NCBI RefSeq assembly: GCF_009192765.1
Contig: NZ_VOHQ01000014.1
Location: 1-64,000 of the forward strand
Reading direction: 5' to 3'
Source: Agriterribacter humi
Lineage (GTDB): Bacteria; Bacteroidota; Bacteroidia; Chitinophagales; Chitinophagaceae
DNA length: 64,000 bases
This document shows positions 26,301 to 34,969 of this stretch, in pieces; the stretch's first letter is position 1; the number at the start of each line of letters is the position of its first letter. The notes under the pieces are model-generated. The model saw only the letters and a list, made by a program, of their open reading frames with translations, made no database searches and was not told where the DNA came from. A program made the translations under genes and the position numbers.

Positions 26301-26931
26301 TAACCTTTCGGGTAAATTTCTTATCCCGGGCAACAGGAAAGTAAGAATACGCACCAATATGCAGATTTACTGGGACGAGATATTCTTTTCAAACCGTTTA
26401 TCGAAAGCCCCGGTAAATATGCATGATCTTACCATGACAGGCGCGCATCTTGCTTACAGGGGTTATTCGGCTTCCTATAGAAAGGGCGGGCCTTTTGGTC
26501 CGCACTGGTTCGACTATTATAATACCACCGGCGGGCAGAAATGGAGAGACCTTACAGGATATTATACCCGTTACGGAGATGTGTTGCCGCTGTTGCAGCA
26601 GGCAGATGACGCGTATGTTATTGCCAACTCAGGCGATGAAATAACGATTGATTTTGATGCGGCCCGTTTACCTGTATTGCCGCGGGGGTGGAAGCGCGAC
26701 TTCCTCATTTACAGTGAAGGATGGGTAAAGGATGGTGATTTGAATACCGCCCATGGGCAAACGGTTGAACCGCTGCCTTTTCATAATATGCCTGCCTATC
26801 CTTATCGCGGTAATGTAAAATATCCTGCAGATGCGAAGCACAACCAGTACCGGCAGCAATACAATACCCGGTTAATAAACACCGATGATTTTAAGAATGC
26901 GCTAAAGCCGAAGGGAGGGATAAAACATTGA
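23368..26931 (+). CDS. TPR + VCBS/FG-GAP + ASPIC/UnbV lipoprotein, 1187 aa
   Basis: The ATG at 23368 gives a lipoprotein-like signal (SAVLFLIITLFTQC; the residue before Cys is unusual). Four or so TPRs cover about residues 40-190 (FLQKNKFDEAEAAFKKAIKT). VCBS loops follow at about 370-700 (DYDNDGYRDLFI, DFDQDGDLDLYI, DWDADGDLDIAA, DYNNDGMPDLFI, DFDNDGYQDILV, DFNLDGDDDVFI), then ASPIC/UnbV (GIGAQVELKAGDL, VVRIIWPNG). The last 430 residues begin with GSCPFLFTWDGEKYTFLKD and form a further beta-rich region seen in similar large proteins. It is divergent from the CRTAC1/RnfD-like pair, so a shared regulatory region of about 200 nt is likely. Outer-membrane or surface location is inferred; the function is unknown. 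Confidence 0.88.
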   Translation: MTHAFPHFTIRLLISAVLFLIITLFTQCKTKDEEAKNYYNDPRILAISFLQKNKFDEAEAAFKKAIKTDPGNFLNYADLALLYLAKKDYDEAEKQVQAGLKIQPNHTGLKLTLAEVYIREGNKENAVKELKSVLAIDSGNAPAWYKLALLSAAEKNYPDQKSSLLQLLDITPSNIVPRLQLSELLAQEGKSDSALFFMQSIKKIVPEFNLATDSIYRKAVALITANNQTADVIQYIQKFQNLMQLTKAYASGLDEIDQPRLLTGYAAFNDSRFSRVYDKNRIVSLNDIKFEDASPIAGLMIPGISNIKSSTLALADDDGKGTAYVFASFLPEGASLSKRYLFEAEMSNFKDITSSVDLNYEAIDLDATFADYDNDGYRDLFISTSKGVFIYKNNGDGTFSRIKQKTGLDDITNGNKILVADFDQDGDLDLYIACKSDNKFFRNNNDGTFTENARMMNLSAGTSGTMDMDYGDWDADGDLDIAALTGEGRIQLFNNERHSKFKDFTEALQLQNPSYKGSAIAFGDYNNDGMPDLFIAGSKNENSFLLKNTGDHGFKVDTASREFTTSLKGTKAHAAIFFDFDNDGYQDILVTGVNDDTSKSGVQLFHNNLAKGFANVSYLLPQTLTQGNKIDIADFNLDGDDDVFISGSSGISLMRNDGGHLNHYMQVQLTGLSYGNNKNNRFGIGAQVELKAGDLYQTKTIKRTLVNFGVGMQDSLDVVRIIWPNGTPQLINDPSRWQRTLEQEKLKGSCPFLFTWDGEKYTFLKDMMWRSALGMPLAVNGKDTTYAFSDASKEYLLIPGEKLKPKNNTYSIKITEELWEAVYFDKAALVAVDHPDSVDVFADERFVAPPFPGKQLYGVGKKHLPVTAFDGNGNDLLPKIKSYDFEHISNFGMGKYQGLAEDHDLILDLGDKAVSDSLYLFLRGWTFPADASINTAMTQSASYKSKPPALQVMNKKGEWQTIIANIGFPMGKDKMVIVNLSGKFLIPGNRKVRIRTNMQIYWDEIFFSNRLSKAPVNMHDLTMTGAHLAYRGYSASYRKGGPFGPHWFDYYNTTGGQKWRDLTGYYTRYGDVLPLLQQADDAYVIANSGDEITIDFDAARLPVLPRGWKRDFLIYSEGWVKDGDLNTAHGQTVEPLPFHNMPAYPYRGNVKYPADAKHNQYRQQYNTRLINTDDFKNALKPKGGIKH

Positions 26932-26955
26932 TAACAACTTAAAACGTAAAAAAGG

Positions 26956-26976
26956 AAATCCTGCAGGGATGTAACA
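26956..26976 (+). repeat. REP-like palindrome before the IS200-type transposase
   Basis: ATCCTGCAGGGAT (26958-26970) followed by GTAACAT stands immediately before the transposase ATG. The same motif, as ATCCCGTAGGGAT with GTAACA or ATAATA after it, recurs twice downstream of the gene. Confidence 0.7.
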
Positions 26977-26977
26977 T

Positions 26978-27440
26978 ATGGCTAACACTTACACACAAGT
27001 TCATCTTCAATTTGTATTTGCCCCCAAATACAGAGCATCTCTCATAAGTAGTAGTTGGGAGAACGACCTGCATAAATACATTACGGGTATCGTGCAAACC
27101 AATAAACATAAGCTGGTTGTTATAAAATGGAATGCCCGACCATGTACACATGCTTGTTGGTTTTAGAGCTACTCAATCTATGGCTGATTTTATGCAGGAC
27201 GTAAAAGCAGGCTCATCCAAATGGATAAATGATAACAAGTACTGCAAAGAGCGGTTTGAGTGGCAAGCCGGATATGGAGCATTTTCATATTCAAAATCCC
27301 AACTGCCTGATGTGATAAGCTATATCAAAAATCAAAAAGAGCATCACCGTAAGAAAACCTTTTTGGAAGAATATAAGTTGTTTTTGGAAAAATTTGAAGT
27401 GGAGTATGATGAAAGGTATGTTTTTCAAGAGCCGGAATAA
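26978..27440 (+). pseudogene. frameshifted IS200-type (REP-associated) tyrosine transposase
   Basis: The first frame (MANTYTQVHLQFVFAPKYR ... HKLVVIK) breaks at an A-run (27124-27127). One base too many there shifts the frame, and the product continues in the next frame with GMPDHVHMLVGF to the end (YDERYVFQEPE). Joined, the two parts give about 154 residues, normal for an IS200-type TnpA. The HUH motif (HVH in MPDHVHML) and the catalytic tyrosine region (DVISYIKNQKEHH) are intact. Slippage on the A-run could restore a little product, but the simplest reading is an inactivated copy. REP-like palindromes flank it on both sides, as expected for a REP-associated transposase. No TnpB is present. 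Confidence 0.85.
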
Positions 27441-27626
27441 GTATCATGCCTACGGCATTGGTGGGGGTGTGGGTTTGGTGAGTTACCGATGTGATATGCC
27501 TATCGGCATATAGGTGAGGTGTAAACGTGTGGTGCAAAAATCTTGTTATGGTAATATCCAAAAATCCCGTAGGGATATAATATAGGTAAGATGTAAATAA
27601 GAAAGTCTGATAATCCCGTAGGGATG
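27441..27626 (+). repeat. cluster of four REP-like palindromes
   Basis: Two palindromes of one type (ATGCCTACGGCAT at 27445-27457; ATATGCCTATCGGCATAT at 27494-27511) are followed by two of a second type (ATCCCGTAGGGAT at 27564-27576 and 27613-27625). The second type matches the motif ahead of the transposase. All have arms of 5-7 nt and a 3-4 nt centre with a TA/CG core. Confidence 0.75.
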
Positions 27627-27944
27627 TAACAGATAAGAATCTGCTTTCACGGCAAATACGAATAGACAAAGTATCGAATGAATTGTTTAACACGGCTCAC
27701 CATTATATTAAAGAGTATTATTAATGACCAATCCACCAAGTCAGGCACATTTGCAGGGCATATAGCCGACACACAAAAGCTAACCCTGGAAAAGAGCCTG
27801 CCTTGTTCTATACTTCCGGAACACACCCTGCTTCATTGGACACGGTATGAAGTTTGACCGAGCAAGATGAAGGGTGAACGTGCAACATGGGATCGAAGGG
27901 AATTCTATTGGCCCACTTCGGAAAGCCCTGTCCGGTAAGCTATA
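27627..27944. other. 318-nt spacer without a recognisable gene
   Basis: Both strands show only short frames with no family resemblance. The right part (27860-27930) has a higher GC content and looks like decayed coding or mobile sequence, but I cannot identify it. No terminator with a clear T-run is visible after the three-gene operon ending at 27945. Confidence 0.4.
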
Positions 27945-29459
27945 TCACAATGCGGCCACGGTATGATAATACATGTTTTTCGACAGCGGGTCTAACAACC
28001 CTGCTGTATTAAAAGGTTTTATCCTTTCTCTTACCATGCTGGTAAACTGATCTGCATCTTTTGCTGAGATGGTTCTTTGTGCGGTTAATTTCAGCAGATC
28101 CTTATATGTTGTTTGTACTATCTTTTGTACTTCCTGGTTATCAGCTTCAAGAAAATATTTAACTGGCTGATTCTTCAAGCGGCGTTGCTCATACAAAATG
28201 GTAAAAGTGAAATACAACATGGACCAGGCATTGAAAAGTTGAAAATGCTGCATGGTTGCGTAACATCCGGCAACAAGTATATCAATAAGCTTAAGCTCTT
28301 CAAAAGTAATATGCTCATATTCCTTCAACTGTTCAAATAAGCGTTCATCAAAGTTGCTGTTCTCAGAAAGCATCTGTACGATCCGTTCAATGCCGGCCAG
28401 GGAATAGGCTATGCCTGTGCTGAAAAGCGGATCTACAAACCCAATGGTATGCGGCATTGCGAGCCATCCATCGCCAAAACATTTTTCCAGCTTTCGCTGA
28501 AGTCTTCCCGTTTGTATAATGCGCCCCGGTTGTGGTGATAAAGAACCACTTTTGAGTATATGATCTATATCAGGATACGTGGCCCTCATTCTATCCCATA
28601 TCTCCGTTGTCTTCATTTTTTGAAATGAAGCATCATTGCCATTCAAAGCAAATCCCCAGCTTGTCCGGTTATTGTTAAAACGAAGCGCCCAAACCCATCC
28701 TTCATCCAGCACGTGATGTAATGCGGAATCATCAGGATCATAAGGATAATCCTGCGTTGGAATATTGTTTTGTTCCAGGAGCGTTGTCCATCGTGGAAGA
28801 TGATCAAAATGAGAGAACAGTGCAAAGGAGTTGGTAAGAAAACCGGCTGCGGATGACTTCGCAGCAAACAGTTTATCAGCCAGTATACCGCTACCCGTTG
28901 CATCTATAAAAAAAGAGGAATGAATGGATGGTATATTCCCCGGCCCATTTATATTGAACAGCCATTGCCTGTTGCTTCTTCTTGCAGAAGTGATCTCAGT
29001 ACAATCGAAATACTCTATATTGTATGCTTTAACCTTGCTGACTAAAAAAGCATCAAAATCTGCACGCAGCCAGTTGGTGTCGGACATGATATCATCTGCG
29101 CTTGCCGCAACAAGCAGCTCATTGGTATGCCCGGCATCCGTTGAAAATTGCTTCCCGGGATGATGCTTAAAATAACTAAACCCTCTTTTAATACCGCAAA
29201 CAATTTCGGGATGGGATTGTTGCCAGCTACCATATCTCGAAAAATCATATAACCAGGGCAAGTCATATTGTACGGAAAGAGAACGTAATATAATATCCGC
29301 GACAGGAGTTGAAGATTCGCCAATTGCAAAACGCGGATGCTTTCCCTTTTCAATTAAACAAACGGTAAGCCCGCAGTTGTGTAAGGCAAGAGCGGTGATA
29401 GCGCCCGTAAAACCGGAGCCGGCAATTACAATATCATATTGGTTGGAATGGGTACTCAT
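27945..29459 (-). CDS. flavin-dependent halogenase-like FAD oxidoreductase
   Basis: 504 residues from the ATG at 29459; 26 nt overlap with the radical SAM gene. N-terminal FAD motif IVIAGSGFTGAITALAL, then the halogenase-type IGESSTP box. A lysine at the position of the catalytic Lys of tryptophan halogenases is suggested by CGIKRGFSYFKH. The halogenase WxWxIP motif is degenerate (EGWVWALRF: both Trp kept, Ile-Pro replaced). FAD contacts late in the chain are in GFVDPLFSTGIAYSLAG. This places it in the tryptophan-halogenase/CmlS-like superfamily, but with doubt about true halogenation; monooxygenase or dehydrogenase activity is equally possible. It is the last gene of the operon beginning at 31711. 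Confidence 0.75.
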   Translation of the reverse strand: MSTHSNQYDIVIAGSGFTGAITALALHNCGLTVCLIEKGKHPRFAIGESSTPVADIILRSLSVQYDLPWLYDFSRYGSWQQSHPEIVCGIKRGFSYFKHHPGKQFSTDAGHTNELLVAASADDIMSDTNWLRADFDAFLVSKVKAYNIEYFDCTEITSARRSNRQWLFNINGPGNIPSIHSSFFIDATGSGILADKLFAAKSSAAGFLTNSFALFSHFDHLPRWTTLLEQNNIPTQDYPYDPDDSALHHVLDEGWVWALRFNNNRTSWGFALNGNDASFQKMKTTEIWDRMRATYPDIDHILKSGSLSPQPGRIIQTGRLQRKLEKCFGDGWLAMPHTIGFVDPLFSTGIAYSLAGIERIVQMLSENSNFDERLFEQLKEYEHITFEELKLIDILVAGCYATMQHFQLFNAWSMLYFTFTILYEQRRLKNQPVKYFLEADNQEVQKIVQTTYKDLLKLTAQRTISAKDADQFTSMVRERIKPFNTAGLLDPLSKNMYYHTVAAL

Positions 29460-30435
29460 ATTTGATTTTGCAGGTGCACGGTATGGTATCTTCAATCTGC
29501 TGGCTGAGGTTCATGGTTTCTAAGCGTCTTTTTCTCTCATCAAAACAATGAGGGCATTTTGATAAAAAGCCGATATCCCATGTATCTGCAAACACCTGTC
29601 CCTGTTGCAACAACAGCGCTTTTTCAAGAACCTCTTCCAGCATAGCCAGGGAAGGTGGTGTGTATTCATTGTTTTTCCACAACAGCTCCATTACACCGTT
29701 CCCGGGCCGTACAGGAATAACGGCACAGCGTATTGCTCCGCAGTCAAAGGCAAATTGTATGGTTTTAAGCGCCCATGCTACATTTTCACCGGCATCAGTG
29801 ATATAAGGAGGATTTAAAAGTACAAAGGACCTTACATCTATACCATGGTGGTTTAAAAATGCAGTTGCTTTTTTAAAATCCTCCGGCGTGATTTGTTTAT
29901 TGAGTTTCGGCAGCGACTTGGGATGAATCGTTTCCAGCCCCATTGCTATTTCCAGCTTTCCGTTAAGCAGGTTGTTAAATTCAATACAGGAATGATTGCA
30001 GAGTTTGGGGTGATTTTCTACAATCACCTTTTTATAATCCCTGAGTCGTTTGGATATTGCCGGGTAGTCCTCAGGAGAAATAGCTTTCGTGTCAAAAAAG
30101 TTTCCGTTGTTGTACAGCTTGATAACATCAGCCTTCGGTAATCTTTCCAAAGCATGATCAATCTGCTGCACAATGGTGCCTGCCGGTGCAGGTTCATCCA
30201 GCGTATTCTTCCACAAATCACACATCAGGCATTTAAAAGCACATTCTTTGCCGGTAAGAAAGATGGTGTTTACGGTTTCGATGTTACCCGGTAAACCGGG
30301 TTCCCGCTCATGCAAAAAATGATAAGGGACAAACGGGTTTAACCTGTTTTTGGGAGGGCGAAGTTCAGCTATAGTGCGACTGTCGTAACCATCATGCATA
30401 CAGCGAATGGAAATAGGTTCTGTATTCTTTTTCAT
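29434..30435 (-). CDS. radical SAM enzyme
   Basis: 333 residues from MKKNTEPIS; overlaps the upstream asparagine-synthetase-like gene by 44 nt and the downstream FAD gene by 26 nt. The CX3CX2C cluster motif is CAFKCLMC in NTIFLTGKECAFKCLMCD. A radical-SAM half barrel follows (KLYNNGNFFDT; the ELGLET-like MGLETIHPKSL; SFVLLNPPY). The C-terminal part has four more cysteines (KCPHCFDERKRR and IPCTCKIKY), which could bind a further Fe-S cluster or zinc. No SPASM name can be assigned with certainty. The substrate is unknown; the context points to modification of the product of the neighbouring amide-forming enzyme. Confidence 0.8.
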   Translation of the reverse strand: MKKNTEPISIRCMHDGYDSRTIAELRPPKNRLNPFVPYHFLHEREPGLPGNIETVNTIFLTGKECAFKCLMCDLWKNTLDEPAPAGTIVQQIDHALERLPKADVIKLYNNGNFFDTKAISPEDYPAISKRLRDYKKVIVENHPKLCNHSCIEFNNLLNGKLEIAMGLETIHPKSLPKLNKQITPEDFKKATAFLNHHGIDVRSFVLLNPPYITDAGENVAWALKTIQFAFDCGAIRCAVIPVRPGNGVMELLWKNNEYTPPSLAMLEEVLEKALLLQQGQVFADTWDIGFLSKCPHCFDERKRRLETMNLSQQIEDTIPCTCKIKYEYPFQPI

Positions 30436-31711
30436 TGTTGGCAAAAATCCCCGAAAAGGCGTCCGGTGGTACCGCGCCGGCCTGGAATCTTCGCTTTTCA
30501 AAAACGGGCATATCAAAACCGGTTACCGCTTTTATACCGCGGCTTACCACTTCGCCCTTTAATGCGTATAGCACTTCTTCATTCCAGTTGGTGAGCGCTA
30601 TAAAAGGAATACCTTCAGCTACCTCAATTACATTGGGTAAAGCATAAGGACTAAATCCTTTAAATCCATATTTTCTGGCGGGGGCGTAGGTGCGCACATG
30701 TCCGCGGCTCTGCCCGCCGGAATAGGTAAGGGAATGTTTTATTTTATCCACGCCCCATCCCTCCTGGTAAAGCATTGTATTACTCAGTACGCTGCGAATA
30801 GTTAGCTCGGGGTTTGCCTCTATGGGGTAATCCTTCAGGTTTTCGTCACCGCCCTCTCCATCTGCCAGGTGTTCCCAGTCGGGGTACAATTGCCGTATCT
30901 GCCTGCAAAGTGCCAGCGCCATAGTTGCAGATTCAAGGTCAAGCGTTTTATAATCTTCAATAACCCCGATGGCGTCTTTATAGTTAACGGCCGACAAAGG
31001 CACATCAATAACCTCAAGAAAAAGAGACAAGCCCAGTTGATCCATAAATGTATGCGCCTGGTCGGCATCCGCGCCGCCGTTTGCGGAAAGCGTAAAGGCT
31101 TTTAACCGCTGTGGCGACATCCCCAGCTTTAGCATTAAATGATACAGCACTAAAAAAACCGAACCGCTGTCAATCCCCCCGGAGAATAAAACGCCTACAG
31201 GCGCTTCTTCCGGAAGAGACAAAAGCCATTTCTGACATTCGTTGGATAATGTTTCAATGTATTTTTTGCCGATGGCATCAATATCTGCCGGAAGCGTATT
31301 TCTTTTGGGTTCAAAAAACCGGGTGTAAACAGGATTGGGATCGGGGCAACCGATAACCTCAAGCCTTACTACAAAATGCGCAGGAACCATCCTGGTGTAG
31401 GAAGGATGAAATTGTTTGTGAAGCCCTTTTTGCCTAAGGTATTCATAAATCTCATCCATGCGTTCGGCTACAATAAGCAATGGTCCTGAAGTTTGCTTGG
31501 CAAGGAAATAACGCATAGGGCGGCCTATTGAACGGGCCATAAATACCTGCTGCCCTACTTTTTCCACTATAGCAAACTGTCCGTCAATTTTACGTACGGC
31601 TGCGGGATCACCTGAAATAATTGCCGCAGACGCTTCTTCGGGGGTCATGTTAAGAATGATATTGCTGCTGTGGTCGAGAAGGCTTATAAAATCGGTTACA
31701 TACTGGTTCAT
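30392..31711 (-). CDS. asparagine-synthetase-like ATP-dependent amide-forming enzyme
   Basis: 439 residues from MNQYVTDFISLL (the ATG at 31738 would precede the likely transcription start). The C-terminal half is an Asn-synthase PP-loop ATPase: GVLFSGGIDSGSVFLVL and HLADGEGGDENLKDYP. The N-terminal domain (DGQFAIVEK..., ARSIGRPMRYFLA) resembles the glutaminase fold, but the nucleophilic Cys2 is missing, as in beta-lactam synthetase. It therefore probably uses free ammonia or an internal amine, forming an amide or lactam. It opens a three-gene operon with 44-nt overlap into the radical SAM gene. True AsnB is around 550 residues, so this is a diverged, shorter relative. Confidence 0.8.
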   Translation of the reverse strand: MNQYVTDFISLLDHSSNIILNMTPEEASAAIISGDPAAVRKIDGQFAIVEKVGQQVFMARSIGRPMRYFLAKQTSGPLLIVAERMDEIYEYLRQKGLHKQFHPSYTRMVPAHFVVRLEVIGCPDPNPVYTRFFEPKRNTLPADIDAIGKKYIETLSNECQKWLLSLPEEAPVGVLFSGGIDSGSVFLVLYHLMLKLGMSPQRLKAFTLSANGGADADQAHTFMDQLGLSLFLEVIDVPLSAVNYKDAIGVIEDYKTLDLESATMALALCRQIRQLYPDWEHLADGEGGDENLKDYPIEANPELTIRSVLSNTMLYQEGWGVDKIKHSLTYSGGQSRGHVRTYAPARKYGFKGFSPYALPNVIEVAEGIPFIALTNWNEEVLYALKGEVVSRGIKAVTGFDMPVFEKRRFQAGAVPPDAFSGIFANNEKEYRTYFHSLYA

Positions 31712-31735
31712 GACATCATATATTTTCTTCCGGAA

Positions 31736-31743
31736 CAAATGTA
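31736..31743 (-). promoter_or_regulatory. -7 promoter element of the three-gene operon
   Basis: Read on the - strand the sequence is TACATTTG, a fit to TAnnTTTG, 24 nt before the chosen ATG at 31711. It supports that start over the one at 31738. Confidence 0.5.
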
Positions 31744-31786
31744 GTGATCGCTGCTGAATTCTTTTTTAAAATACTCACTTTTCAAA

Positions 31787-31817
31787 TTGGACAATAATAA
31801 GCAGCACCTTACCTTTG
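31787..31817 (+). promoter_or_regulatory. atpD promoter (TTG, 20 nt, TAnnTTTG)
   Basis: TTG at 31787-31789 and TACCTTTG at 31810-31817 are separated by 20 nt, the expected -33/-7 spacing of the Bacteroidota sigma factor. The -7 box is 40 nt upstream of the atpD ATG. This is the most complete promoter I see in the window. Confidence 0.65.
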
Positions 31818-31854
31818 CCGCACATTTGACCTAACATACCTTAAAATAATTTAA

Positions 31855-33357
<1,503 letters not shown>

Positions 33358-33374
33358 CATCAAAATACAATTCA

Positions 33375-33629
33375 ATGGAATTAGAAATATTAACCCCCGA
33401 GCGTAAATTGTTTAGCGGAGAAGTGTATGGGGTGCAACTGCCCGGTATTACCGGGTCGTTTGAAATTTTAGATAAGCACGCCCCCTTGGTAAGCGCTTTG
33501 GGAAGTGGTAAAATAAAAGTGCTCAAAGATAAAACCGGCACAACCATACTGTACAATATCAATGGCGGGTTTGCAGAAGTGCTGAACAATAAAGTAGCCG
33601 TACTGGTGGAAGGCGCTGTTGAAATTTGA
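33375..33629 (+). CDS. atpC: F0F1 ATP synthase subunit epsilon (short form)
   Basis: 84 residues: only the N-terminal beta-sandwich domain (MELEILTPERKLFSGEVYGV, GITGSFEILDKHAPLVSALG, the late INGGFAEVLNNKVAVLVE). The C-terminal helical inhibitory domain of longer epsilon subunits is missing, a normal state for this phylum. It forms part of the central stalk of the ATP synthase. It is cotranscribed with atpD (17-nt spacer) and ended by a clear hairpin terminator at 33652. Confidence 0.95.
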   Translation: MELEILTPERKLFSGEVYGVQLPGITGSFEILDKHAPLVSALGSGKIKVLKDKTGTTILYNINGGFAEVLNNKVAVLVEGAVEI

Positions 33630-33651
33630 TTTAGATGAATTCATCATATTT

Positions 33652-33685
33652 AACCCGGTAAGCGCATTTCGTTTACCGGGTTTTT
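33652..33685 (+). terminator. Rho-independent terminator after atpDC
   Basis: Perfect 10-bp stem (AACCCGGTAA at 33652-33661 with TTACCGGGTT at 33673-33682) followed by T-run to 33685. Confidence 0.85.
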
Positions 33686-33727
33686 AATTTTGGGGTGTAC
33701 ATTTATTCATCGTTTAGCAAATTCTAT

Positions 33728-34255
33728 ATGTCAAAAGCACACCAATATAATACCCAACTGGCATGGACAGGCAATACCGGCGAAGGAACCCGTGCCTACA
33801 GTTCCTATGAACGCAGCCATATCATTTCCGTAGAGAACAAACCCGCTATACCCGGCTCGTCTGATCCTCATTTCCGCGGCGACAGTTCAAGATATAACCC
33901 CGAAGAATTATTGGTAGCATCCTTATCGTCATGCCATATGCTGTGGTTTTTGCATATGTGTTCTGCACAGGGTATTGTAGTAACAGCTTATGAGGATGCG
34001 GCCACAGGTTCAATGCTGGAAGATGCGGATGGCGGCGGGCGGTTTACAGCAGTAGTGCTGCATCCAAAGGTGTGGGTAAAAAATTATGACGGCAATGCTG
34101 AAAACATAAATGCATTGCATGCAGCAGCGCATAAAAAATGTTTTATTGCCAACTCCTGCAACTTTCCGGTAAAATGTGAACCGGTTTGTTATGAAGCAGG
34201 AGAAAGCATCAAGAACCAAATCACAAAAAACAAACCTGTCCGCCGGGGCGGATAA
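33728..34255 (+). CDS. OsmC/Ohr-family protein
   Basis: 175 residues from the ATG at 33728 (MSKAHQYNTQLAWTGNTGEG). OsmC fold: YNPEELLVASLSSCHMLWFLHMC with the first redox Cys, and the second in AAHKKCFIANSCNFPV. Members reduce organic hydroperoxides using these cysteines; some are general envelope-stress proteins. The last about 12 residues (ITKNKPVRRGG) are encoded inside the long dispersed repeat B, whose CCGCCCCGGCGGACAGG box supplies them, so the natural stop was probably earlier and the tail was altered when the repeat arrived. Confidence 0.88.
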   Translation: MSKAHQYNTQLAWTGNTGEGTRAYSSYERSHIISVENKPAIPGSSDPHFRGDSSRYNPEELLVASLSSCHMLWFLHMCSAQGIVVTAYEDAATGSMLEDADGGGRFTAVVLHPKVWVKNYDGNAENINALHAAAHKKCFIANSCNFPVKCEPVCYEAGESIKNQITKNKPVRRGG

Positions 34256-34594
34256 AACTCAAACCTTTCCGCTGCGGCGGGTATTAAATCCGAAGGCAGA
34301 AATCCGAAATCCAAAGAGAATACAAAGCACCAAAAAGCAAATGACAAGAACCAAATAAATACAGATGCTTCCTTAGTTATGACAGTAGGTAACGGTATTG
34401 AGCATTTACAATAAAAGCCAAACCGGAAGCCCACTGTTTGAAATGTGTTGGGCAGATGCTTCCGAAGCCGGATCCAACCATAAACATCAACCGATAAACA
34501 ACATATTAAAAACTCCGAAGCCTGCTTCATTTTCAAACTTCCATATTTCCACATTTCTCACATTTCCCTTATCTTGCAAACTCAATTATGGTAT
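34220..34594 (-). repeat. long dispersed intergenic element, copy B (opposite strand)
   Basis: Read on the - strand from 34570 downward: TGAGAAATG, TGGAAATA, TTTGAAAATGAAG, AGGCTTCGGAG, then further TTCGGAAG words, ATTTATTTGGTTCTTGTCAT, TTTTTGGTGCTTTGTATTC, TTTGGATTTCGGATTTCTG and the box CCGCCCCGGCGGACAGG. These parts match copy A at 17338-17650 in order. Its end overlaps the 3' end of the OsmC gene. The 339-nt gap to the next gene contains nothing else. Confidence 0.7.
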
Positions 34595-34843
34595 ATGTCT
34601 GAAAGAAAAGCAACCGGACTGGTATTCAATAAACAAAATTATATGTGGATGGCCATTGGCGCAGTGGTAATGATAATCGCGCTATTGCTGATGGCCGGCG
34701 GAAAAAATCCGGATCCCAAAGTCTTTGATTATAAAGAAGTATACAGTACCCGCAGAATTACTGTGGCTCCTATATTGCTTATGGTGGGGCTGATCATTGA
34801 AATGTATGCCATCATGCGTAAACCCAAAACAACAGATAAATAA
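34595..34843 (+). CDS. DUF3098 small membrane protein
   Basis: 82 residues from the ATG at 34595 (MSERKATGLVFNKQNYMWMA). Two transmembrane segments (about 18-38 and 58-76) flank a conserved short loop (KNPDPKVFDYKEVYSTRRIT, 20 residues). This is the usual layout and length of DUF3098, common in Bacteroidota. In other genomes of the phylum it often lies next to uppP, as here, where uppP begins 126 nt further on. Inner membrane; function not known. A hairpin terminator follows directly. Confidence 0.85.
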   Translation: MSERKATGLVFNKQNYMWMAIGAVVMIIALLLMAGGKNPDPKVFDYKEVYSTRRITVAPILLMVGLIIEMYAIMRKPKTTDK

Positions 34844-34870
34844 TTCCCGGAACAAATTAGTGAGGATACA

Positions 34871-34898
34871 ATGCGATGGAAAACCATCGCATTTTTTT
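34871..34898 (+). terminator. Rho-independent terminator after the DUF3098 gene
   Basis: 9-bp stem (ATGCGATGG with CCATCGCAT), AAAA loop and seven T. It separates the DUF3098 gene from uppP. Confidence 0.85.
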
Positions 34899-34969
34899 AA
34901 AGAACCATGCACACTTATTTAGAGATCAATTCGTTATTACTGCTGCTATTTCCCAAATTATTGTAGTCC

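Noticed and set aside
26978-27440. Two separate intact genes at the IS200 site
   Set aside because: The two frames together match one transposase with a single extra base at the A-run, so they are one frameshifted gene.
27627-27944. Short precursor peptide gene for the AsnB-like/radical SAM operon
   Set aside because: I looked on both strands for a leader-type peptide beside the operon; only very short frames without a start or conserved feature were found, so a RiPP interpretation is not supported.
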